DNA of 27,285 nucleotides, from the IMG/VR virus record IMGVR_UViG_3300025151_000233, positions 1 through 27,285 of that record. One strand, given 5' to 3'. A program made the translations under genes and the position numbers. Positions 21,828 to 27,285 of the stretch are shown here, in pieces. Numbering within the stretch: the stretch's first letter is position 1; each line of letters begins with the position of its first letter. A model generated the notes under the pieces. That model worked only from the letters and a program-made list of their open reading frames with translations. It searched no databases and had not been told where the DNA came from. The stretch is from a virus.

Positions 21828-22297
21828 ACTTTGATTGCCCTACGGAACCAACCAAACCAAAACTTTTCTTGCGAAGGTTTGCGAATGACTATCTTTGCAA
21901 ATTTTAAAACGCGATAAGCTCTCAATCTGTCAGGCTCAAGGTTTTTACAAGCTCCGATCGTAGCCGAACCAACTAATCCATCTTCTTTTATCTTGTAAGT
22001 GTTTTTTCCATTACAAGCTTGTTGTAAGACTTTCGCAGCTCCGCGCCTTCCAAAGTTGACAACCATATCAAAGTAAACTTCGCGTAATTGATTTGGAAGT
22101 TGTTCAGCTTTTGACGGAACCCAATAATCTTCGTAATAGATTTGTTTAGCTTGGTCAATAGAAAGATTCTTAATGTCTAAGTCCGGATATGCTTTTTTCG
22201 ATATGCCAAGATTTGTTTCGCCACCCGCGTCGTGCTTGTCATTCACATAACCGCCTTCAGATTCCAAGACGTGATCTATTATTTCATCAAATGTCAT
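21824..22297 (-). CDS. Endolysin, GH108 lysozyme
   Basis: A 157-aa peptidoglycan hydrolase of the glycoside hydrolase 108 family. The signature ESEGGYVNDKHDAGGETNLG lies near the start, with the predicted catalytic Glu at E14 of EGGY. Further in are YYEDYWVPSKAEQLPNQLRE and VYFDMVVNFGRRGAAKVLQQ, typical of the family's helices and of the C-terminal PG-binding-3 region. I chose ATG 22297, which overlaps the holin-like stop as ATGA; a TTG at 22306 is less likely. There is no signal peptide, so the enzyme depends on a holin. Confidence 0.92.
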   Translation of the reverse strand: MTFDEIIDHVLESEGGYVNDKHDAGGETNLGISKKAYPDLDIKNLSIDQAKQIYYEDYWVPSKAEQLPNQLREVYFDMVVNFGRRGAAKVLQQACNGKNTYKIKEDGLVGSATIGACKNLEPDRLRAYRVLKFAKIVIRKPSQEKFWFGWFRRAIKV

Positions 22298-22533
22298 TTT
22301 TTCCAAGCTATCTTTAAAAGTGCGCCCATTACGTCCAAAATCTCTTTCATTATCTGTTTGCGTTCTTCGCTATCAAGTTTGCCGTCATCTTCATACGCTT
22401 CTTGTAATGCTTTGAAAACTTCTTTTAATTCGTCAACAAGTTTCTTGTATTTTAAACCGACCATTGTCGCGCCACCGGCTACAACCAATCCCATCAAATA
22501 AAAGAAATTTGTCCAATTGAACCAATCTAACAT
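22294..22533 (-). CDS. Holin-like membrane protein
   Basis: A 79-aa protein from ATG 22533, after GGAG. Residues ~8-28 form a membrane helix (NFFYLMGLVVAGGATMVGLK), followed by charged helices with an EF-hand-like DDGKLDSEE loop and a final helix (EILDVMGALLKIAWKK). Length and position right before the endolysin fit a holin or a holin partner. It overlaps the endolysin start by 4 bases. Confidence 0.75.
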   Translation of the reverse strand: MLDWFNWTNFFYLMGLVVAGGATMVGLKYKKLVDELKEVFKALQEAYEDDGKLDSEERKQIMKEILDVMGALLKIAWKK

Positions 22534-22534
22534 T

Positions 22535-22768
22535 TTATTCTCCTTTGAATAAATATGCGATGAATCCGCCAAAGATAATTGACAAGACCGATCCGACACC
22601 TTGTATCGCTGACATTTTATTTTCTAAAGCTCTAACACGTCCGTTCTGCATTTGAATCTCAAGTTTTGTGTCCGTTGCTTCTTTGTGTACTGCTTCAAGT
22701 GTTGATTCTATCCTTGCCAATCTTTCAACTATATCGGTTCGATATTGTTCAGTTTCCGGCTTTGTCAT
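22535..22768 (-). CDS. XhlA-like lysis protein
   Basis: A 77-aa protein with an N-terminal coiled coil (RTDIVERLARIESTLEAVHK onwards to ~50) and a C-terminal membrane helix (residues ~54-73, IQGVGSVLSIIFGGFIAYLF). This is the layout of XhlA of Bacillus phage PBSX, which acts with a holin in lysis. It starts at ATG 22768, inside the end of the 49-aa gene. With the holin-like protein and endolysin it forms a lysis cassette. Confidence 0.75.
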   Translation of the reverse strand: MTKPETEQYRTDIVERLARIESTLEAVHKEATDTKLEIQMQNGRVRALENKMSAIQGVGSVLSIIFGGFIAYLFKGE

Positions 22769-22898
22769 CTTTTTTATTTTTCTTTTCTTGTGCTTCTAAA
22801 GCTTTTTCATAACCTTCAATTAAATAATTTAATTCGTTTAAGTTAGTTGTTAAGGTTTGTCTTTGCTTCTTTAGTTCTACAAGTCGTTCTTTTTGCAT
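22749..22898 (-). CDS. Small coiled-coil protein of the lysis cassette
   Basis: A 49-aa protein from ATG 22898 with a GGGAGG ribosome site. It reads as one charged coiled coil (MQKERLVELKKQRQTLTTNL, then LNYLIEGYEKALEAQEKKNK). It overlaps the XhlA-like start by 20 bases. Unknown function; it may help regulate the lysis proteins or be a structural chaperone. Confidence 0.65.
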   Translation of the reverse strand: MQKERLVELKKQRQTLTTNLNELNYLIEGYEKALEAQEKKNKKDDKAGN

Positions 22899-22915
22899 TT
22901 TGCCTCCCTATTATT

Positions 22916-23164
22916 TTATTCGGAATCAGCTTCTAATTTTTCTTGCCAAGCTTGTTTCACTTCATCTGTCCAAAGTGAAGATGCCATTCCTTGTATTTCA
23001 TTTGATTCTGAAGAAACATCCATATCCGGAGTTAAAACCCTCCGCTCATATGAATAAGAAAGTTCTTTTCCATTTTCAATTATTGCCGTTCTTTTTCTTT
23101 CGTTGATATGTTTGTAAGCACTTCTTATTTCATAATCATAAGTTATTTGTTTTTCTAATGCCAT
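22916..23164 (-). CDS. Hypothetical protein after the fibre gene
   Basis: An 82-aa protein from ATG 23164 after AAAGGATAATAA. The first half is strand-like (TYDYEIRSAYKHINERKRTA), and the end is acidic and helical (SSLWTDEVKQAWQEKLEADS). I recognise no named family. Small proteins with this pattern often follow fibre genes in aquatic phages, in my recollection. Confidence 0.6.
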   Translation of the reverse strand: MALEKQITYDYEIRSAYKHINERKRTAIIENGKELSYSYERRVLTPDMDVSSESNEIQGMASSLWTDEVKQAWQEKLEADSE

Positions 23165-23238
23165 TTTATTATCCTTTACTTTTTATTCTTTCCATCTTAA
23201 TTATCCAATTAAGTTTGAATTTTTTTAATTAAATAAAT

Positions 23239-24462
23239 TTACACACTATAACAAAATGAAAAACTAAATTCAGTTGAGCCTGTTATTGTGTTTGCGTTTA
23301 GATATGACCACCCGGAGTTATCGGTTGTCATTTGTATTGAAGCCGTGTTTTGACCACTATATGAAGATATGTGAAGCGAATTTACAGCGTCATCAAAATT
23401 ACAATTTTGTATTGAAAACGGGCCAATAAATCTTTCTGATAGATCAGTAAAATCCCCAACCGTAAAAGGCAAGTTCAAAAACAGAGTTCCGGAAGGACTA
23501 CTTACCGAACTAACGCCAACTTCACCGGAAACAAAGACTTTTCTTCCTATTTTCACATAATGAGCTTCGTTTTTACCTGAAACGAAAGTAATACTGCCAC
23601 TTGACATTGACGCTGTAATCGTGTATGTCCCTTCTTCGTAATCATCTAACGTGTTAGCGTCTGCATCGGCAACTTGTGACGCGGGGAATTGAATTCCTGC
23701 ATTTGGAATTACTGCTCCTGAAAAAGTAGCATCTCCGGAGCTGCTTATTCTCATTCTTTCAGTTGCTGAACTTGCACCATCTGCAGTTGTTTTAAAAACT
23801 AATCTTCCCGGCATATCTCCATTTCCGGGAGTGCCGTCTACTTCTGAATGGATTGATGCTGCAGTTTCATAAGAAGGGTTGCTTGTATCATCTATTCCTT
23901 GAAATACAATACTTCCCAAACTATCATTTTCTACAACTGCAGTCAATGTTGAAGCGTGTTTGCTTTTTCTAACAATAATATTTGCACCATCAGAATTTGC
24001 ATCTAAATTGTCAAGATAGATATTAGAATCAACGCCCGAAGCTCCAGCAACAGAAAGCTTTCCCGTTGGCGAATTTGTTCCCAACCCGACTTTATTTCCT
24101 GAAGTATCAACAAACAATGTGTTGGAATCAATATTTACATCACCGGCAACGGTAAGCGTTGAAGACATATCAACCGCGCCATTCATATCGATCGTGGTTG
24201 CGTTTAATTCTAATTCTGTATCGGATACTAGATCAAGTACACCGTCCGCGCTTTGATGTATATATGTTCCGGTATCTCCAAATTCTAAACGATTTGTTCC
24301 GGTCATCATCAACGCATCGGTTGCTATTGTAAATCCGAATGTTGTTTCGTTGTCGCCGTCCTTTACTGAAACGTGCGTTGTGCCATTTCCTCCGCCATCT
24401 CTGTCAACGTGTAAAAGTTGTTCGTATGAGGAAGCAATGCTTTGTGAGCCTAATGCTGCCAT
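23239..24462 (-). CDS. Fibre-like / receptor-binding structural protein
   Basis: A 407-aa Ser/Gly/Asp-rich protein. Residues ~80-270 have the repeat-like strands typical of trimeric fibres with intramolecular-chaperone ancestry: TSGNKVGLGTNSPTGKLSVA, ATERMRISSSGDATFSGAV and so on. ANTLDDYEEGTYTI (from ~residue 280) matches the conserved LDDYEEGT element that often heads a C-terminal head domain in aquatic-phage fibres; the head ends in FSFCYSV. No S74 peptidase Ser-Lys pair is obvious, so self-cleavage is uncertain. It likely contacts the host. Its place between capsid and lysis genes is unusual. Confidence 0.78.
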   Translation of the reverse strand: MAALGSQSIASSYEQLLHVDRDGGGNGTTHVSVKDGDNETTFGFTIATDALMMTGTNRLEFGDTGTYIHQSADGVLDLVSDTELELNATTIDMNGAVDMSSTLTVAGDVNIDSNTLFVDTSGNKVGLGTNSPTGKLSVAGASGVDSNIYLDNLDANSDGANIIVRKSKHASTLTAVVENDSLGSIVFQGIDDTSNPSYETAASIHSEVDGTPGNGDMPGRLVFKTTADGASSATERMRISSSGDATFSGAVIPNAGIQFPASQVADADANTLDDYEEGTYTITASMSSGSITFVSGKNEAHYVKIGRKVFVSGEVGVSSVSSPSGTLFLNLPFTVGDFTDLSERFIGPFSIQNCNFDDAVNSLHISSYSGQNTASIQMTTDNSGWSYLNANTITGSTEFSFSFCYSV

Positions 24463-24490
24463 TTTTTATCTCCTTTCCATAAGATAAGTT

Positions 24491-24507
24491 GCACGGCTAT
24501 TCCGTGC
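24491..24507 (-). terminator. Short hairpin after the 120-aa gene
   Basis: GCACGG/CCGTGC forms a six-pair stem with a five-base loop four bases after the stop codon. There is no T-run, so it is likely a processing or stability element more than a strong terminator. Confidence 0.3.
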
Positions 24508-24510
24508 GGT

Positions 24511-24873
24511 TTAATCAATAAATGCAAATTTTCTTTTTTCTTCTTCAAATTTTGTCAAAATACTGCCAAAGGTTATGTATTCGCCAAGCTCTTTCAATCC
24601 TTCGGTCACGTCGTGAACGTCTTCGCCAACTAAGTTTTGACCGGCTTTTTTCAATGCAACAGAAATCGACATAGCTTCCTCTGTGGGATCGCCCGGGCCT
24701 TCTAAGTCTATTGCCCAAAGTTTTAACATTTTCATCAAACTCCCGGTGTATCCAAGTTCTTGCAATCCCGCCCTGATAGCGTCATTAAATGACATTGCAT
24801 TGGTTGTCCCGGCTACATCAAGGAAGTATTCTTTCAATACTGAATTTATATGTCTTTTACTTCCTAAAGCCAT
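24511..24873 (-). CDS. Hypothetical protein downstream of the capsid gene
   Basis: A 120-aa protein after a TAATG overlap. It starts MALGSKRHINSVLKEYFLDV and has helices (FNDAIRAGLQELGYTGSLMK, MSISVALKKAGQNLVGEDVH) with an acidic-basic C-terminus. I recognise no family. Being directly downstream of the capsid and its small neighbour, it may be a head-completion or decoration factor, but sequence alone does not show it. Confidence 0.6.
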   Translation of the reverse strand: MALGSKRHINSVLKEYFLDVAGTTNAMSFNDAIRAGLQELGYTGSLMKMLKLWAIDLEGPGDPTEEAMSISVALKKAGQNLVGEDVHDVTEGLKELGEYITFGSILTKFEEEKRKFAFID

Positions 24874-25013
24874 TATTTAGCCTTTTTAGCTTTTTTCTTT
24901 TTAATCTCTTTACCGTCCTTATCGCATTCGACAAAACGTTCTTTCAAAGATTTTAGATCGTGACGTTCTTTGTCGTATTCGAAGATTATTCCTGATTCTT
25001 TTTTAAAATACAT
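24873..25013 (-). CDS. Small Lys-rich protein after the capsid gene
   Basis: A 46-aa frame from ATG 25013, just after the hairpin that follows the capsid gene, with GGGAAAG upstream. It begins MYFKKESGIIFEYDKERHDL and ends in a run of lysines (KEIKKKKAKKAK). Its stop overlaps the next ATG (TAATG). Unknown function; the coupling favours a real gene. Confidence 0.55.
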   Translation of the reverse strand: MYFKKESGIIFEYDKERHDLKSLKERFVECDKDGKEIKKKKAKKAK

Positions 25014-25030
25014 TTCTTTTTCTTTCCCAA

Positions 25031-25058
25031 GATAGGGGCGGATGAACCGCCCCGTATC
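25031..25058 (-). terminator. Strong hairpin after the major capsid gene
   Basis: GGGGCGG (25035-25041) and CCGCCCC (25047-25053) form seven G-C pairs. GATA/TATC extend the stem to about 11 pairs with one bulge. No T-run follows. It may protect the abundant capsid message or cause partial termination. Confidence 0.55.
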
Positions 25059-25068
25059 ATTGTTTTAT

Positions 25069-25953
25069 TTAGCTAACGTCTGAAAGTATAGTTACACCAA
25101 AAGCGTCTTTTACTTCGACTTCGCCCCAAAAACCGGTCGCTACGTACTCAGTAGAACGGAAAGAAGCGTTTCTTTCTGTTTCAATACGCATTAGACCTTC
25201 AGGGCCAACCGCTAATCCCATCGCACCGGCTGAGAACATAAAGGAAGCGGTATCTCCACCGGATGAAACATCATCATCAATTTCATTTGAGAAATAAATG
25301 TCGATGCCACCTAATGAAGTAACGAATCCACGTGTCAAGAATTCTTGACCTTGTTCGCCTAATAGTGAAGCGGGTTTTGAGTTTGAACCGGTGACTGCAA
25401 CGTCTACAAGTAAACCTTGTAAACCTTTTGCGCCAAAGATTCCTTTGTCACTCATAACCAAGTTATAAGGCGCGGGAGCATTTGCGGCTCTTAACTGTCT
25501 TAATCCACCAAAGATGTGGTCAAGTGTCAATTGTGTTCCGGCTCCGCACTCAGTTTGTGAAAATGACTTTCCAAGTGTCACAAGATCATTGTCGAGCTTC
25601 GCAGCTACGGCGTTTCCTAAGATTGCGCCGGTATTACCTGCGATGTCGTCAGCGTTACCCATAACGGCAAGGTCGGTCACATCTGCACGTATAACGTGTT
25701 CAGATACAGTCGCGGTTCTTGCGGTTGTTGTAATACTTGTTACTGTTGAATAGTCTGCACCGTCTGTGGCTGCGCCAACTGCTGATGAAGCAACTGCGCT
25801 ATATTCAGGCCATTGAACGGTTATTGCGCCCGGAGGGCATTGTTTAACGGATACCAAGGGGAACATAACGTTGGTTTCATTGAAGGCAATAATTGCATCT
25901 CCAATGACTTTATCCAGACCACCTTGGGCTACTCCGGTATCGGTTTCAGCCAT
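25069..25953 (-). CDS. Major capsid protein, HK97 fold
   Basis: A 294-aa protein following the scaffold and a small gene. It is rich in Ala, Gly, Val and Thr, with strand-turn patterns such as FPLVSVKQCPPGAITVQWPE and VGPEGLMRIETERNASFRST and a closing GFWGEVEVKDAFGVTILSDV. The middle contains LDNDLVTLGKS and LTLDHIFGGLRQLRAANAPA, typical of HK97-type spine and A-domain segments. A stand-alone scaffold and no protease gene suggest it is not cleaved. Length, order (portal, MuF, scaffold, capsid) and the following hairpin agree. Confidence 0.85.
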   Translation of the reverse strand: MAETDTGVAQGGLDKVIGDAIIAFNETNVMFPLVSVKQCPPGAITVQWPEYSAVASSAVGAATDGADYSTVTSITTTARTATVSEHVIRADVTDLAVMGNADDIAGNTGAILGNAVAAKLDNDLVTLGKSFSQTECGAGTQLTLDHIFGGLRQLRAANAPAPYNLVMSDKGIFGAKGLQGLLVDVAVTGSNSKPASLLGEQGQEFLTRGFVTSLGGIDIYFSNEIDDDVSSGGDTASFMFSAGAMGLAVGPEGLMRIETERNASFRSTEYVATGFWGEVEVKDAFGVTILSDVS

Positions 25954-25956
25954 TTT

Positions 25957-26187
25957 TTAGTCCTTTTCTTTATTTGGAGGAACCCAACCGCCAAAATACT
26001 TTTTGGTCGATACGCGTTTTCCACGTTGTGCATTGTTCGCTCGTTCTTCTAATTCGTCAATCATTGTTTCGTATGGTACTTTCTCGCCTTTTATTGTGGC
26101 GTGAATATCTCCGTCCGGAAGATTCTTTTCTTTCAAATCTCCCTTTGGATCGAGATCGACTCCGAATGGTTTATACTTATTTGCCAT
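25957..26187 (-). CDS. Small protein between scaffold and capsid
   Basis: A 76-aa protein from ATG 26187, overlapping the scaffold end by 11 bases (a TTG two codons upstream is possible). It begins MANKYKPFGVDLDPKGDLKE and ends with a basic GGWVPPNKEKD tail after RGKRVSTKKYF. Its position suggests a decoration, capsid-assembly or head-completion factor. No known family. Confidence 0.6.
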   Translation of the reverse strand: MANKYKPFGVDLDPKGDLKEKNLPDGDIHATIKGEKVPYETMIDELEERANNAQRGKRVSTKKYFGGWVPPNKEKD

Positions 26188-26728
26188 AGCCAATCATTAT
26201 CCCTTTTTTAACCCGTGTGCTTTGCTTGTAGCTTTTCGGATCACTTTCGGCCCATTCTTTCATAGAAGTATACCCACCATATGAACCGGGAGATTGATTA
26301 TCAACCTTGACCGGTGTTGCGGTAGCGTATTCATTCGCGAGGTCTTCCAATACATCTATTGGGTGTCCTTTGAACTTTTCTTGTTTTGATTCAGGCAAAC
26401 GCTCAAGCAATGCTTGACGGCGATTTGCTTCGTAAGTTTCCAAGCGTTCTTTAAAAGGCGACAATGATTCAACTTGATTTTGAAGTTCTGCTATCAATTC
26501 ATCTTTCTTCCCGTCTTGTTGCATTCTTTCTTGTCGTCTTTTTTCTTCTTTTGTTTGAAGTTCGGCGAGTTGCGATTCAAGTCCTCGAATCTTATCTTTC
26601 TTAGCCATTACTTCTCTTAACAAATCCGACTGCCCGGAAGTGTCGGTTGTGGTCTGACCTTTAGCGGTCAACTCGTTGCCGTTTGCTTCGGCGTTCTCTT
26701 GTACGTTTTCTTGCACTGATTCTGACAT
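26177..26728 (-). CDS. Scaffold protein (likely)
   Basis: A 183-aa protein whose middle (residues ~35-110) is a long charged helix or coiled coil: LLREVMAKKDKIRGLESQLA, AELQTKEEKRRQERMQQDGK, then LIAELQNQVESLSPFKERLE. The N-terminus is acidic and disordered, and the C-terminus is basic. Coiled-coil proteins right before the capsid gene usually guide prohead assembly and then leave. ATG 26728 follows GAGGAGG, the strongest ribosome site in this stretch, fitting a protein made in large amounts. Confidence 0.8.
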   Translation of the reverse strand: MSESVQENVQENAEANGNELTAKGQTTTDTSGQSDLLREVMAKKDKIRGLESQLAELQTKEEKRRQERMQQDGKKDELIAELQNQVESLSPFKERLETYEANRRQALLERLPESKQEKFKGHPIDVLEDLANEYATATPVKVDNQSPGSYGGYTSMKEWAESDPKSYKQSTRVKKGIMIGYGK

Positions 26729-26759
26729 TTTTTATGCCTCCTCGTTGTTATTAATAAAA

Positions 26760-27284
26760 TTATCCAATTTTAATACTAACCTTTTTACTTGCGTATTTTT
26801 GTGAATTACGATTTATGTAATCACTTAATTCTTTTATGATCTTCTTTTCATTGACATCATTGACACCAAATATATTGCGTCCCTTATCTGCATTCCCTTT
26901 GACCTTTAATCCATCGCGATATATTATATCGACACCTACATTCGTTGCTTTATCTGCTTTTATACTGTTTAGCATTGTTCCGGTCAAACGTAGATTCGGA
27001 GGGTTGACTTGTCTTGACTTTGAAACACCTTTTGGCCCGGCTTTTCCTGCAGCTTTTCTCGTTGGATAATCTTCTGCAAAAATTGTTTTTTTTGTCCCAT
27101 CTTTTAAAGTTTTAGTAAACCAAAAAGGTGAATGTGTTTTGTATTTTGGGAATCTATATCTTTTTCCGGTGTTTTCATTTGTTCCAAATCCCTTATCCGA
27201 ATCTTTTACAATCCTTGTAACTGTCTTTCCGCCAATAGTCGCCCAAATCTTTCTTGGTATTGTTATAATATCTTGCGCCTTCAT
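26760..27284 (-). CDS. Basic virion-morphogenesis-like protein
   Basis: A 174-aa protein whose ATG at 27284 overlaps the MuF-like stop across the contig join (ATGA), so it is complete. It is basic (MKAQDIITIPRKIWATIGGK, KTHSPFWFTKTLKDGTKKTI) with a C-terminal helix (EKKIIKELSDYINRNSQKYA). The LRLTGTMLNSIKAD segment in the middle is the strongest hint of a phage virion-morphogenesis (gpG/HK97 gp10-like) protein, which aid head or tail completion. The usual length is ~120-170 aa, so it fits. Not certain. Confidence 0.55.
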   Translation of the reverse strand: MKAQDIITIPRKIWATIGGKTVTRIVKDSDKGFGTNENTGKRYRFPKYKTHSPFWFTKTLKDGTKKTIFAEDYPTRKAAGKAGPKGVSKSRQVNPPNLRLTGTMLNSIKADKATNVGVDIIYRDGLKVKGNADKGRNIFGVNDVNEKKIIKELSDYINRNSQKYASKKVSIKIG

Positions 27285-27285
27285 T
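27187..27285. repeat. Terminal direct repeat, copy 2 of 2
   Basis: Identical to bases 1-99; see that entry. It contains the first codons of the 174-aa gene, whose remaining codons lie to the left in this window. Confidence 0.97.

Noticed and set aside
1-27285. CRISPR array, integrase or prophage attachment sites
   Set aside because: No regularly spaced repeats and no recombinase motifs were seen on either strand.

Overview
This window is a complete tailed-phage genome. The first 99 bases are repeated exactly as the last 99, so the unit is about 27.19 kb. The sequence either closes into a circle in assembly or has a redundant end. One gene junction confirms the join: the stop of the MuF-like gene at the left end overlaps, as ATGA, the start of the gene that begins at the right end. 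The DNA is visibly A+T-rich. Every supported gene lies on the minus strand, most start after an AGGAGG-type ribosome site, and neighbours are packed with ATGA, GTGA and TAATG overlaps. I see no integrase, lysogeny repressor, tRNA, rRNA, IS element or CRISPR array, so a lytic phage is most likely. The head, tape-measure and tail-chaperone genes suggest a siphovirus with a fairly short tail. Several small proteins resemble families common in aquatic or marine phages (inference from recall, no search was run). The host cannot be named.

Layout, read in transcription order (falling coordinates). (1) About 12.9-12.3 kb is the main regulatory region: a TTGACA promoter, a 72-aa gene ending in a hairpin, then a 280-base leader with long inverted repeats and a potential pseudoknot. 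(2) 12.3-9.5 kb is early replication and recombination: an ERF-like annealing protein fused to DUF3820, small unknowns, a DnaD/Lin1244-type initiator and a C5-methyltransferase-like protein. (3) 9.5-6.0 kb is nucleic-acid enzymes: a NinG/HNH nuclease, a small PD-(D/E)XK-like protein, a DEDD exonuclease with two zinc ribbons, a PP-loop enzyme, a DUF3310 protein and a sigma-region-4-like regulator. (4) 5.9-4.9 kb is a cluster of very small, very basic proteins. (5) 4.9-0.1 kb, continuing across the join to 25.0 kb, is a ParB-methyltransferase fusion, small and large terminase, a tiny membrane protein, portal, MuF, a basic virion-morphogenesis-like protein, scaffold and major capsid. (6) 25.0-21.8 kb holds small genes, a fibre-like protein and a lysis cassette (coiled-coil protein, XhlA-like protein, holin-like protein, GH108 endolysin). 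(7) 21.8-12.9 kb is connector and tail: adaptor-like and terminator-like genes, tail tube, tail chaperones G and GT made by a clear -1 frameshift, tape measure, large tail-tip protein, and three small membrane or lipoprotein genes.

The only sizeable non-coding stretch is 12345-12624; no gap exceeds 300 bases. The most interesting features are the structured leader at 12363-12459, whose alternative pairings could control the ribosome site of the first early gene; the A AAA AAG frameshift site at 18721-18715; and the compact nuclease, methyltransferase and PP-loop cluster at 7.0-10.1 kb. Functions come from motif recognition only.
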